Below, in pieces: positions 1 to 8,353 of a stretch of DNA of 64,000 nt. The stretch's first letter is position 1. Every line of letters starts with the position of its first letter. Source of the stretch: Caldinitratiruptor microaerophilus (GTDB lineage Bacteria; Bacillota; Sulfobacillia; Symbiobacteriales; ZC4RG38); assembly GCF_025999835.1 (NCBI RefSeq), contig NZ_AP025628.1, positions 3,162,001-3,226,000 of the forward strand. The letters are read 5' to 3'. The position numbers and the translations under genes were made by a program. Under the pieces are notes generated by a model. That model did not search any database. It was not told the origin of the DNA and saw nothing but the letters and a program-made list of their open reading frames with translations.

Positions 1-531
1 GACCTGTACACTCAGCTCCTGGAGGAGACCATCCGCGAGCTGAAGGGCGAGGCCCCGCCGCCGCCGGAGTTCCAGCCCACCGTGGAGCTGCCGGTGGACG
101 CCTTCCTGTCGGACCAGTACATCGCCGACCCGCGGCAGAAGATCGAGGCGTACAAGCGCATCAGCGCGATCCGGACCCTGGATGAGGCCCGCGACGTGTA
201 CGACGAGCTGACCGACCGCTTCGGCTCCCTGCCGAAGCCGGCCGCGAACCTGCTGGCCCTGGCCCGGCTCCGGGTGCTGGCCGCGGACGCCGGGGTGACC
301 TCGATCGCCCAGACCCGCGACCGGGTGCACTTCAAGTTCCTGATCGAACAGGGGCCGGACCGGGACGTCATCGCCGACCTCAACCGCAAGTACCGGGGGC
401 GCCTCCAGCTGTCGGTCACGCGGCCGCCCACCCTGACCCTGCGCGCCCACGGGTTCATGCCGGAGGACGTGCTCTACGCCGCCGAGGACATCCTCACCCG
501 GCTGGTCGAGCGCTCCCCGGCCCGGGTGTGA
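1..531 (+). CDS. mfd: Transcription-repair coupling factor Mfd, C-terminal end (partial)
   Basis: This is the last 176 residues of Mfd, the ATP-dependent translocase that removes stalled RNA polymerase and recruits UvrA. The frame is open from base 1 (it begins DLYTQLLEET), so the gene starts upstream of the window. The segment matches the C-terminal TRCF domain: a Pro-rich linker, then VDAFLSDQYIADPRQKIEAY and the regulatory fold that contacts the translocase. The helicase motifs are missing only because of the window edge. It is followed after 13 bases by a foldase gene and then spoVT, the usual Firmicutes order. The identification rests on the domain and on synteny. Confidence 0.93.
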   Translation, partial: DLYTQLLEETIRELKGEAPPPPEFQPTVELPVDAFLSDQYIADPRQKIEAYKRISAIRTLDEARDVYDELTDRFGSLPKPAANLLALARLRVLAADAGVTSIAQTRDRVHFKFLIEQGPDRDVIADLNRKYRGRLQLSVTRPPTLTLRAHGFMPEDVLYAAEDILTRLVERSPARV

Positions 532-544
532 GGGAGGGTAACGG

Positions 545-1543
545 GTGAAGCGCGCGTTCGGGGTCCTGCTTGCCCTCGCCGTGGCCGCCGCCCTCCTGGC
601 CGGGTGCAAGGCGCGGCCCACCTCAGGCCCGGCGGCGGCGCCGGGGCTGCCGCCGGGCGTGGTCGCGGAGGTCGGCGACGTCCGGATCCCGGCCCAGGCT
701 CTCGAGACCCGCCGCAAGGTCCTCACCCTCTACTACCGGGAGGAGGCGGACGAGAGCCGCCTGGTCGACGAGCTCGTCGACCAGGCCCTCCTCGTCGCCG
801 AAGCCCGGCGGCGAGGCCTGTCCGTCTCGGAGGCGGAGGTCGAGGCCGAGCTGGCCCGCTTCGCCGGGGCCCTGGAGGCGCGCTACGGCGGCCGTGCCGA
901 GCTCGAGGCGGCGATGAGCCAGGTGGGGCTCACGTGGGCCGACCTGCGCCGTTTCCTCCCCGACGTGCTCCTGGCCGAGCGGGCGGCCGCGGCCGTGCGC
1001 GGCGGCGTTACCGTCCCCGAGGCAGATCTTGAGGAGTTCTACGAGGAGAACAAGGCGCGCCTCTACACCTTCACCGACGACGTGGTGCGCCTGCGCCACA
1101 TCCTGGTCCCCCCGGAGGCGCGCGATCGGGCCGGCGACGTTCTCCGCCGCGCGCGGGCAGGGGAGGACTTCGCCGCGCTCGCCCGGGAGTTCTCTGCCGA
1201 CCCCGCCAGCCGGGATCACGGCGGCGACCTGGGCTACCTGCGGCGCGCCGACATGGACCCGGACATGGCCGCGGTCGCGTTCGCCCTCATGCCCGGCGAG
1301 GTGGGCGGGCCGGTGAAGAGCGAGTTCGGCTGGCACATTATCAAGGTGGATGAGCGCCGCCCGCCCGGCACGGTCCCCTTTGCCGAGGCCCGGTCGGACG
1401 TCGTGCGGCGCCTCCTGCCGGCTCGCCAGGCCGAGGCGCTCCGCAAGTGGCTCGAAGAGCAGCGCGCGGCGGTGCCGATCCGGCGGGCGACCCCCGCCCC
1501 GGGAGAGACGGCGCCCAGGCGACAGAACGGTGGAAAGGGTTAA
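545..1543 (+). CDS. PrsA/SurA-like peptidyl-prolyl isomerase lipoprotein
   Basis: Extracytoplasmic foldase of 332 residues with a GTG start preceded by GGGAGGG. A signal peptide ends in the lipobox LLAGC, so it is probably a lipoprotein anchored outside the membrane. A SurA-type N-terminal chaperone region (about residues 40-165) is followed by a parvulin domain (about 180-275) with the typical features RHILV, DPASRDHGGDLG and FGWHIIKV. The C-terminus is Pro/Arg-rich. The parvulin assignment is secure; the exact paralogue (PrsA or another SurA_N family member) is not. It lies between mfd and spoVT, a placement common in Clostridia. Confidence 0.9.
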   Translation: MKRAFGVLLALAVAAALLAGCKARPTSGPAAAPGLPPGVVAEVGDVRIPAQALETRRKVLTLYYREEADESRLVDELVDQALLVAEARRRGLSVSEAEVEAELARFAGALEARYGGRAELEAAMSQVGLTWADLRRFLPDVLLAERAAAAVRGGVTVPEADLEEFYEENKARLYTFTDDVVRLRHILVPPEARDRAGDVLRRARAGEDFAALAREFSADPASRDHGGDLGYLRRADMDPDMAAVAFALMPGEVGGPVKSEFGWHIIKVDERRPPGTVPFAEARSDVVRRLLPARQAEALRKWLEEQRAAVPIRRATPAPGETAPRRQNGGKG

Positions 1544-1568
1544 CGGCCCAGTAGCATCCCCGCCAGAA

Positions 1569-1600
1569 TTGAATACGAATGTAAGGGCTGCTATATACTA
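1569..1600 (+). promoter_or_regulatory. Putative promoter of spoVT
   Basis: An AT-rich stretch in a GC-rich gap. TTGAAT (1569-1574) and TATATA (1592-1597) are 17 bases apart, as in a sigma-A promoter. The overlapping GAATA (1571-1575) and TATACTA (1594-1600), 18 bases apart, resemble a sigma-F/sigma-G promoter, the class that drives spoVT in Bacillus subtilis. The sequence alone does not decide between the two readings. Confidence 0.5.
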
Positions 1601-1642
1601 TCATCGCCGAGCCGGTGTGAGGTGACGAAGGAGGGTTGGGAG

Positions 1643-2209
1643 ATGAAGGCCACAGGCATCGTCAGGCGCATCGATGACCTCGGCCGGGTCGTGATTCCGA
1701 AGGAGATCCGACGCACCCTGCGGATCCGGGAAGGCGATCCCCTGGAGATCTTTGTCGACCGCGACGGCGAGGTGATCCTGAAGAAGTACTCCCCCATCGG
1801 GGAGCTGGGGGATTTCGCCAAGGAGTACGCCGATTCCCTGTACGAGACCACGGGCCACATCGCCCTGATCGCGGACCGCGACACGGTCATCGCCGTGGCC
1901 GGCGCGCCGAAGAAGGAGTTCATGAACAAGCCGATCGGCTCCATGGTCGAGCGGGTGATGGAGGACCGGAAGTCCATCCTCGTCAACCGGCCCGGGGAGC
2001 AGAAGAACCTCCGGGGGGCGCTGATCGGCGAAGACGAGGAGGAGAACGCGAAGTACTCGGCGCTGGTGGTGGCTCCCATCGTGGCGGCCGGCGACCCGAT
2101 CGGCGCGGTGATCCTGTGCTCCCGGGAGCCCGGCGTCACCATGGGGGACCTCGAATTGAAGCTGGTGGAGACGGCAGCGGGTTTCCTGGCCAAGCAGATG
2201 GAGCAGTAG
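1643..2209 (+). CDS. spoVT: Stage V sporulation transcription regulator SpoVT
   Basis: AbrB-type regulator that adjusts forespore (sigma-G) gene expression. It has 188 residues: an N-terminal swapped-hairpin AbrB/MazE DNA-binding domain (MKATGIVRRIDDLGRVVIPK, about residues 1-50) and a C-terminal GAF-like domain, as in B. subtilis SpoVT. The ATG at 1643 is chosen because AAGGAGG lies 8 bases upstream; an in-frame GTG at 1622 would overlap that site. Neighbours (mfd before, SpoVB-like flippase and mazG after) match the standard order. Confidence 0.96.
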   Translation: MKATGIVRRIDDLGRVVIPKEIRRTLRIREGDPLEIFVDRDGEVILKKYSPIGELGDFAKEYADSLYETTGHIALIADRDTVIAVAGAPKKEFMNKPIGSMVERVMEDRKSILVNRPGEQKNLRGALIGEDEEENAKYSALVVAPIVAAGDPIGAVILCSREPGVTMGDLELKLVETAAGFLAKQMEQ

Positions 2210-2406
2210 CTCCTTCGGGCCCTCACCCGGCCGGCCTCAAGCGGGCGGGTTCCGCGTGAATCGGGTCAGGAGCCGAACGGAGGGCGGCGGCGGGCAGCTG
2301 CCGCTCTCCTCGCGCCCGGGCGCTGCGGCGCTGCGGGCGCCCTTGCCCGCGGGCGGGCCCGGCGCTACCATGAGGAGGACGTGCTGATGCCAGCAGGAGG
2401 CCTGGG

Positions 2407-4110
2407 ATGGAGGAGCAGTTCCGCAAGGAGGGCCGGGTCGAGAGCTTTGCCCGCGGCGCACTGATCATCACGCTGGCGGTCCTGTTCTCCCGTCTCCTGG
2501 GGGCGCTGTACCGGCCGATCGTGGTGCGGCTGTTCGCGCCCTTCGACGGGCAGCACGGGGAGGCCGGGTTCGGGCTCACCCAGGTGCCGGCGCCGGCCTA
2601 CCTCGTGGTGCTGTCGGTCTCGGCCTTCGGGATCAACATCGCCATCTCCCGCCTGGTGGCCGACCGCGTGGCCCGCGGCCGGTACCGCTCGGCCTGGCGG
2701 GTCTTCCGGCTGTCCCTGGTGCTCATGTCCGCCCTCGGCCTGGTCCTGGGCGCGGCCTTCTACGCCGCGGCCCCGCTTCTCGCCACGGCGGCGGGCCGGC
2801 CGGAGACCGCGCCGGGTTTTCAGGCCATCGCCCCGGCGATCTTCCTGGTCTCCGTCATGGCGGCCTACCGCGGGCTCTTCCAGGGCCTGCAGCGGATGGG
2901 ACCGTACGCCGCCTCGCAGGTCTACGAGCAGATCGTGCGCATCGTGGCCGGCATCGCCCTGGTCTGGCTGCTGGCGCCTCGCAGCGTGCCGCTGGCGGCG
3001 GCGGGCTACAACTTCGGGGCCACCGCGGGGGCGCTGACCGGCCTCGTCTACCTCGTGCTGGTGTTCTGGCGGCAGCGGCGGGAACTCCTGCCCACACTGT
3101 TCGACCCCGCCCGGGCGGACGGCCGCGGCCAGGCAGCCGCGGGCCCGGACGAGGCGGCGTGGCCGGTCCTGAGGGAAGTCCTCAGGCTGGCGGCGCCGAT
3201 CTCGATCATCGGGGCCGTGCAGCCTCTCATCCTCATGACGGACTCGTTCCTGGTCATCACCCGGCTGGAGGCGGCCGGAGTCACCGCCCAGTCGGCCGAC
3301 GCCCTCCTGGGGCAGCTGGCGAACAGCTTCTCGATCGTCTGGTTGCCGGCCATCCTCACGGCGGGTCTCTACACGAGCCTGGTGCCCGCCATCACCGAGT
3401 CCCTGGCCCGCCACAACTGGGCGGAAGCCCGCTCCCGCTCCATCACGGCCTACCGCCTCACCCTGCTCTTCAGCCTGCCGGCGACGGCCGGCATCTGGGT
3501 CCTGGCGGACGGCATCTACAAGCTCTTCTTCCTGAGCGAGGGCGGGCCGGTGCTGCGCGCCCTCGCCCCCGCCACCTTCTTCATGATGCTGCAGCAGACG
3601 AGCTCCGGGGTGCTCCAGGGGGCCGGGGACATCGCCACCCCGGTCCGGAACTTCCTCCTGGGAGCCGGGCTCAAGGTGGTGCTCACCTTCTGGTGGACGG
3701 CGACGGGGCTTGGAGCCCGGGGCGCGGCGTACGCCACGGGCGCTGCCTTCGCCCTGGCGGGCGGCCTCAACGTCCTGGCCGTTCGCCGCCGCTTCGGCGC
3801 CCTCGCCCGGGACCCCGGGGATTGGCTCCGGCCGGCGGCGGCGGCCCTGGTGATGTCGGCGTTCGCGGCGGCGGCCGAGCGTCCGCTGGCCGCCCTCCTG
3901 GGGTCGCAGCGGCTCGGCACTGTTGCCGTGGTGGTGCTGGCAGCCGGCGTGTACGGCGCCGCGCTCCTGGGCGTGCGCGGGATCACCGCCCGGGATCTGC
4001 GCATGCTACCGGGACCGGGGCCGCGGCTGGCCGGGCTGCTCTTGCGCTGGCGGCTGCTCCCGCCGGAGGGAGGCACGGAGACAGGCAGCGGGGGAGGGAC
4101 CGCCCGGTGA
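2407..4110 (+). CDS. SpoVB/MurJ-type polysaccharide flippase
   Basis: Polytopic membrane protein of 567 residues from the MATE/MOP flippase superfamily, probably moving a lipid-linked cell wall or spore cortex precursor across the membrane. It starts EEQFRKEGRVESFARGALII and then has about 14 hydrophobic segments. The position between spoVT and mazG corresponds to B. subtilis yabM, a SpoVB paralogue. An AGGAGG lies 7 bases before the ATG. The last four bases overlap mazG (GTGA), implying translational coupling. Family assignment is secure; the exact substrate is not visible. Confidence 0.88.
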   Translation: MEEQFRKEGRVESFARGALIITLAVLFSRLLGALYRPIVVRLFAPFDGQHGEAGFGLTQVPAPAYLVVLSVSAFGINIAISRLVADRVARGRYRSAWRVFRLSLVLMSALGLVLGAAFYAAAPLLATAAGRPETAPGFQAIAPAIFLVSVMAAYRGLFQGLQRMGPYAASQVYEQIVRIVAGIALVWLLAPRSVPLAAAGYNFGATAGALTGLVYLVLVFWRQRRELLPTLFDPARADGRGQAAAGPDEAAWPVLREVLRLAAPISIIGAVQPLILMTDSFLVITRLEAAGVTAQSADALLGQLANSFSIVWLPAILTAGLYTSLVPAITESLARHNWAEARSRSITAYRLTLLFSLPATAGIWVLADGIYKLFFLSEGGPVLRALAPATFFMMLQQTSSGVLQGAGDIATPVRNFLLGAGLKVVLTFWWTATGLGARGAAYATGAAFALAGGLNVLAVRRRFGALARDPGDWLRPAAAALVMSAFAAAAERPLAALLGSQRLGTVAVVVLAAGVYGAALLGVRGITARDLRMLPGPGPRLAGLLLRWRLLPPEGGTETGSGGGTAR

Positions 4111-4901
4111 CGAGACACCCGTTCGACGAGCTGGTGGAGGTCATGGTGCGCCTCAGGGGACCCGGGGGCTGCCCCTGGGACCGGGAGCAGACCCACCGCA
4201 GCCTGCGGCCCTACCTGATCGAGGAGGCGTACGAGGCTGCCGAGGCGGCCCAGGCCGGCGACGACCGCCACCTGGCGGAGGAGCTGGGGGACGTCCTCCT
4301 CCAGGTGGTGTTCCACGCGCAGATCGCCCGGGAGCGCGGGGCGTTCAGCATCGAGGACGTGGTGCGGCGGCTGACGGAGAAGCTTGTCCGCCGCCATCCG
4401 CACGTGTTCGGGGATGTCCGTGTCGCCGGGGCGGGGGAGGTCGTCCGCAACTGGGAGGCGATCAAGGCCGCCGAGGCGGCCGCCCGGGGCGAGTCGCCCG
4501 GGCCCCGGCGCCTCCTGGAAGGGGTGGGCAAGGGGCAGCCGGCCCTCACCCGGGCCCGGAAAGTGCAGGAGAAGGCGGCTGAAGTGGGGTTCGACTGGAA
4601 GGACATCACCGGCCCGCTGGCGAAGGTGAGCGAAGAGGTGGCCGAGATCGAGCGGGCCCGCCTCCGGGGCGGGCCGGAGGAGATCGAGGCCGAGGTGGGT
4701 GACCTGCTCTTCGCCGCGGTCAACGTGGCCCGGAAGCTGGGCGTCGACCCGGAGCTGGCCCTCAGCGGCGCGATCCGCCGGTTCGAGCGGCGCTTCGCTT
4801 ACATCGAGGACCGGGCGGCGGCCTCCGGAAAGGCTCTCCGCGAGATGAGCCTGGAGGAGATGGATACACTATGGGAGGAAGGAAAACGGGCAGAAAAGTA
4901 G
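4107..4901 (+). CDS. mazG: Nucleoside triphosphate pyrophosphohydrolase MazG
   Basis: MazG/YabN-type house-cleaning NTPase of 264 residues that hydrolyses NTPs to NMP and pyrophosphate. Both tandem MazG domains are visible: the first has EEAYEAAEA with EELGDVLLQVVFHA, the second has SEEVAEIERA with EAEVGDLLFAAVN. These supply the EExxE/ExxD metal-binding sets. The N-terminal methylase domain of Bacillus YabN is absent, so this is the short form. The GTG start overlaps the flippase stop as GTGA. The hup gene follows after 114 bases. Confidence 0.95.
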   Translation: MTRHPFDELVEVMVRLRGPGGCPWDREQTHRSLRPYLIEEAYEAAEAAQAGDDRHLAEELGDVLLQVVFHAQIARERGAFSIEDVVRRLTEKLVRRHPHVFGDVRVAGAGEVVRNWEAIKAAEAAARGESPGPRRLLEGVGKGQPALTRARKVQEKAAEVGFDWKDITGPLAKVSEEVAEIERARLRGGPEEIEAEVGDLLFAAVNVARKLGVDPELALSGAIRRFERRFAYIEDRAAASGKALREMSLEEMDTLWEEGKRAEK

Positions 4902-5015
4902 CATAAGGTGGGTCCTTGACCCCCAGTTTTAGAGGGAACCAGAAGGATTTCTTTCATCTCCCAACGAATAAACGGAACGGATTTCATAGGCTGACGAAGA
5001 AGGGAGAGTCAGGGA

Positions 5016-5291
5016 TTGAACAAGGCGGAGCTTGTGTCGGCAGTCGCGGAGAAAGCAGGGCTCACCAAAAAGGACTCCGAGAAAGCTGTCAACGCGTTCG
5101 TTGAGAGCGTAAAGGAGGCACTTGCGAAGGGCGACAAGGTCTCGCTGGTCGGGTTCGGGACGTTCGAGGTGCGGGAACGCCGGCCGCGCAAGGGCCGCAA
5201 CCCCCAGACGAAGGCCGAGATCACCATCCCCGGCGGCAAGGCCCCAGCGTTCAAGGCCGGCAAGGAGCTGAAGGACGTCGTCTCCCACTGA
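5016..5291 (+). CDS. hup: HU family DNA-binding protein
   Basis: Small histone-like DNA-bending protein of 91 residues, the normal HU length. It carries the signature [20 protein letters not shown] and the beta-arm region preceding KELKDVV. A TTG start is assigned because it gives the canonical MNKAELV N-terminus and has AGGGAG 9 bases upstream. HU between mazG and the S4 gene is a frequent clostridial arrangement. A strong intrinsic terminator follows at 5311. The upstream 110 bases are noticeably AT-richer than the surroundings and probably carry its promoter. Confidence 0.96.
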   Translation: MNKAELVSAVAEKAGLTKKDSEKAVNAFVESVKEALAKGDKVSLVGFGTFEVRERRPRKGRNPQTKAEITIPGGKAPAFKAGKELKDVVSH

Positions 5292-5310
5292 GTTGCCTCT
5301 TTCCTGTTGC

Positions 5311-5340
5311 CGGGCCTCGAACGAGGCCCGCTCGCTTTTT
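5311..5340 (+). terminator. Rho-independent terminator after hup
   Basis: Perfect 8-bp stem (5311-5318 with 5323-5330, arm CGGGCCTC) closed by the tetraloop GAAC, followed after four bases by a five-T run at 5336-5340. It lies 20 bases after the hup stop and before the S4 gene. This is one of the few hairpins in the window with a real T-tract. Confidence 0.85.
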
Positions 5341-5373
5341 CCGCGGACCTTTCCTGTCGGGGGGATCTCGCCG

Positions 5374-5646
5374 GTGCGCCTGGACAAGTTCCTGAAGGTC
5401 TCCCGCCTCATCAAGCGGCGCACGGTGGCCAAGGGCGTCGCGGCAGCGGGCAGGGTCGAGGTGAACGGCCGGCCGGCGAAGCCCGGGACGGACGTCGAGG
5501 TCGGCGACGAGATCACCATCGACTACGGGACCCGGCGGCTGCGGGTCCGCGTGCTCGGCGTCCCGGCGACCGCGCGCGCCGAGGAGGCCACCTCGCTCTA
5601 CGAAGTGCTGGAGGAGACGGCCTCGCCGGAGGGACCGGAGGTCTGA
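5374..5646 (+). CDS. rqcP: S4-domain RNA-binding protein RqcP (YabO)
   Basis: Protein of 90 residues with an N-terminal S4 domain (VRLDKFLKVSRLIKRRTVAK...GRVEVNGRPAKPG). In B. subtilis this YabO/RqcP protein assists RqcH in alanine tailing of stalled nascent chains on the large ribosomal subunit. The GTG at 5374 is chosen over the upstream in-frame ATG at 5293, because the longer form would read through the hup terminator and add 27 residues unlike the family. Synteny (mazG, hup, then rqcP) supports the call. After it the backbone is broken by three minus-strand genes before yabP resumes. Confidence 0.92.
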   Translation: MRLDKFLKVSRLIKRRTVAKGVAAAGRVEVNGRPAKPGTDVEVGDEITIDYGTRRLRVRVLGVPATARAEEATSLYEVLEETASPEGPEV

Positions 5647-5673
5647 GCGGGGAGGCGGAGGAGGTCCGGTCGG

Positions 5674-7137
5674 TCACAGGGGGCGTCGCTGCACCTCGTG
5701 GCCATCGTACGTGTACCGCACCGGCCGGTCCCCCTCGACGGTCTCGAGGTGCACCGGCCTGCCCCAGATGTGGTACACGTGCGGGAGGGTGCGCGTCAGG
5801 TCGTGCGGGTCGAGCTCGACCCCCTCGTAACCGTGGCGCAGGTAGAGCTCCCCGCGTTTCTGGTAATCGTGGTCCTCCGCATAGATGTACGGGAAGCCGC
5901 AGTTCGAGATGAGCCGGACCAGGCCGTCGCGCACCGCCTCCCAGTCGGAGTGGTCCCGGGTCACCTCCCAGCGGTCGCCGTTCTTGCGGAAAAGGTAGAG
6001 GTCAAGTCGTTCGACGAGGTCACGGGTGAGGTAGTTGCGGATGAAGGAGACGTCCGTGTCCACCTCCCGGACCTCGAACAGCTTCTCCGTCCCATAGCGC
6101 GCCTCGATGTCGGAGAAGATGTGCAGCCCCAGGTGGTAGGGGTTGAGGTGGAAGCGGCTCGGCGCCAGCACGGCCGCATGCATCCGGGCGAACTCCAGGG
6201 ACTCTTCGGGCGTCAGGTCCAGGTCCCGCATGATCCGGGCGTGCCACAGCGATGCCCAGCCCTCGTTCATGATCCTGGTCTCGAGCTGCGGCCGGAAGTA
6301 CAGGGACTCGCTGCGAACGCTCGAGAGGATGTCCCGCTGCCAGTCCTCGAGGTCGGGGGCCCGCTCCAGCAGGAAGAGGAGCAGGTCCCGGGTCGGGCGG
6401 CGGGCAGCCCCCCGGGCTCCGGCCTCGGCGCGCGGCGGTTCGCCCCGCGACGCGTCGCCCCGCGCCCCGGGGCCGGCCCCCTCCGGCCGCGGGGCCTCCG
6501 CCGGCGCGGCCGCCGCGGGGATGTAGCGGTCGAGGTTCCAGAGGTCGCCGTAGGGGTCCTGGTCGGAACCGGCCGCCCGGCCGCCGGGCCGCTGGGCGCC
6601 GTCCCGGGACGCGCCGGCCGCGGCGCCGCGGTCCGGGTCGGGAAGCGGGTCGACGTGTTCGTGGATGGCCAGGACCGCGTCCAGGAAGCGCTCCACCCGG
6701 TCCCGGCCGTACTCCTGCTCGTACTGGCGCACCCGCCCGGCGAAGGCGGCCATGGTCCAGACCATCTTGCGGTTCGTGTCCCGGAAGCGCCAGTTGTTCT
6801 TGAAGAAGTCACAGTGTGCCACCACGTGGGCGGCGATCATCTTGTTCTGCAGCAGCGTGTTCGTGTCCAGGAGGAAGGCGTAACAGGGGTCGGAGTTGAT
6901 CACCAGCTCGTAGATCCGGGCCAGGCCGTAGTCGTGGTCCATCTTCATGCGGTGGAAGGCCTTGCCGAAGCTCCAGTGGCTGAAGCGGATCGGCATGCCG
7001 TAGGCCCCGAAGGTGTAGATGATGTCCGCCGGGCAGATCTCGAAGCGCATGTCGAAGAAGTCGAGGCCCGCCTCGCCGGCGCGGTCGATGATGCGGGCGA
7101 TGGCGTCCTCGAGCTCCGCGTGGACGCGCGCGGTCAC
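5674..7137 (-). CDS. spoVR: SpoVR family protein
   Basis: SpoVR/YcgB family member of 487 residues; in Bacillus it is needed for normal cortex formation, but its biochemical role is unknown. Family motifs are clear: DMRFEICPADIIYTFGAYG, DPCYAFLLDTN, AHVVAHCDFFKNN and NEGWASLWH. A Pro/Ala/Arg-rich insert (about residues 165-245) looks like a disordered linker specific to this lineage. The GTG start overlaps the yhbH stop (GTGA), and with prkA it forms the widespread prkA-yhbH-spoVR operon. Confidence 0.95.
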   Translation of the reverse strand: MTARVHAELEDAIARIIDRAGEAGLDFFDMRFEICPADIIYTFGAYGMPIRFSHWSFGKAFHRMKMDHDYGLARIYELVINSDPCYAFLLDTNTLLQNKMIAAHVVAHCDFFKNNWRFRDTNRKMVWTMAAFAGRVRQYEQEYGRDRVERFLDAVLAIHEHVDPLPDPDRGAAAGASRDGAQRPGGRAAGSDQDPYGDLWNLDRYIPAAAAPAEAPRPEGAGPGARGDASRGEPPRAEAGARGAARRPTRDLLLFLLERAPDLEDWQRDILSSVRSESLYFRPQLETRIMNEGWASLWHARIMRDLDLTPEESLEFARMHAAVLAPSRFHLNPYHLGLHIFSDIEARYGTEKLFEVREVDTDVSFIRNYLTRDLVERLDLYLFRKNGDRWEVTRDHSDWEAVRDGLVRLISNCGFPYIYAEDHDYQKRGELYLRHGYEGVELDPHDLTRTLPHVYHIWGRPVHLETVEGDRPVRYTYDGHEVQRRPL

Positions 7138-8324
7138 CGCTCCTCCCTCCCGGCCAGGGCGGCGACCTCCCGCGGGCCGAAGAACGCCCGCAGGGCGTCC
7201 AGCACCTCGTTCCGGCTGCGGATCACCGTCGCCACGAAGCGCGGGTGCCGGATCTCCCGGGTGTACAGGGAGTAGAGGGTGCTGCTGCGGTAGTAGCTGA
7301 GCCCGGCGCCGTGGCCATCGATCTCGCCGTAGCCGAAGAGGTTCGAGACCTCCAGGAGCGCCTTGACGAGCTCGACCGCCCGGGGGTTGTCCGAGGCCAG
7401 GTTGTCCCCGTCGCTGAAGTGGAAGGGGTAGAGGTTGTACTCGCCGGGGGGGTACTCCTCCTCGATCAGCCGCAGCGCCAGCTCGTACACCGAGGAGCAG
7501 CGGGTGCCGCCGGACTCGCCCTTGGTGAAGAACTCCTCCTCGGTGACCTCGCGGGCCTCCGTGGAGTGCGCGAGGAAGCGGATCTGCACGTTGTCGTACT
7601 TCGAGCGGAGGAAGCGCACCATCCAGAAGAAGAACGCGCGGGCGATGTACTTCTCGAACTCGCCCATGGACCCGGAGGTGTCCATCATCGCCAGGACGAC
7701 CGCGGAGGTCTCGGGCCTGTAGCGTTCCTCCCAGGTCTTGTAGCGCAGGTCCTCCGGGATGATGGGGTGGATCCGCGGTACCCCGCGGAGGGAGTTGCGC
7801 TTGAGCGCCTCCAGCATGGTGCGCTTCTTGTCGATGTTCGCCCGCAGCCCCTGCTTGCGCACGTCCTCCCAGCGGTACTGCCGGCTGGTGAGGTCGGGCC
7901 GCTTCCGGGGGTCCAGGTGGGGGAGGCCCAGGTCCTCGAAGATGAGCTCCCCCAGGTCGTCGACGGTGATCTCCGCCTCGTAGTAGTCGTGGCCCGGCAT
8001 GTCGCCTGCGCCCGGCCCCCGGCCCGGGCCCTCGGCGGTGCCGTCCTCCCGCGCGATCACGTCGCCCGCACGCGTGCTGCCGCTGCCCTGGCCCACGTGC
8101 TCCCGCTTCTGCCAGTTGAACCGGAACCGGTACTCGTTCAGCGAGCGGATGGGTACCCGGATGACGCGCCGCCCGTCGCTGGTGATGATGTTCTCCTGGC
8201 TCACGATGTCCGCCAGGTTGTTCTTGATGGCCTCGCGCACCTTCTCCTGGTGCCGCTCCTGGTCCATCTGGCCCTGCCGGTGCAGCGACCAGTCCTCGCT
8301 GGTGACGGTGAACCGAACTGCCAC
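7134..8324 (-). CDS. yhbH: YhbH/YeaH family protein (DUF444, VWA-like)
   Basis: Protein of 396 residues from the DUF444 family (B. subtilis YhbH, E. coli YeaH). The N-terminal half is charged; the C-terminal half has a von Willebrand A-like metal site, LAMMDTSGSMGEFEKYIA, and GGTRCSSVYELAL. Family members are co-transcribed with the kinase PrkA and SpoVR, in sporulation in Bacillus and in stress/stationary phase in enterics. It lies 29 bases after prkA and overlaps spoVR by 4 bases. The molecular function is unknown. Confidence 0.94.
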   Translation of the reverse strand: MAVRFTVTSEDWSLHRQGQMDQERHQEKVREAIKNNLADIVSQENIITSDGRRVIRVPIRSLNEYRFRFNWQKREHVGQGSGSTRAGDVIAREDGTAEGPGRGPGAGDMPGHDYYEAEITVDDLGELIFEDLGLPHLDPRKRPDLTSRQYRWEDVRKQGLRANIDKKRTMLEALKRNSLRGVPRIHPIIPEDLRYKTWEERYRPETSAVVLAMMDTSGSMGEFEKYIARAFFFWMVRFLRSKYDNVQIRFLAHSTEAREVTEEEFFTKGESGGTRCSSVYELALRLIEEEYPPGEYNLYPFHFSDGDNLASDNPRAVELVKALLEVSNLFGYGEIDGHGAGLSYYRSSTLYSLYTREIRHPRFVATVIRSRNEVLDALRAFFGPREVAALAGREER

Positions 8325-8353
8325 GCGCGGTGACCTCCCATCCGCCGCGGGGT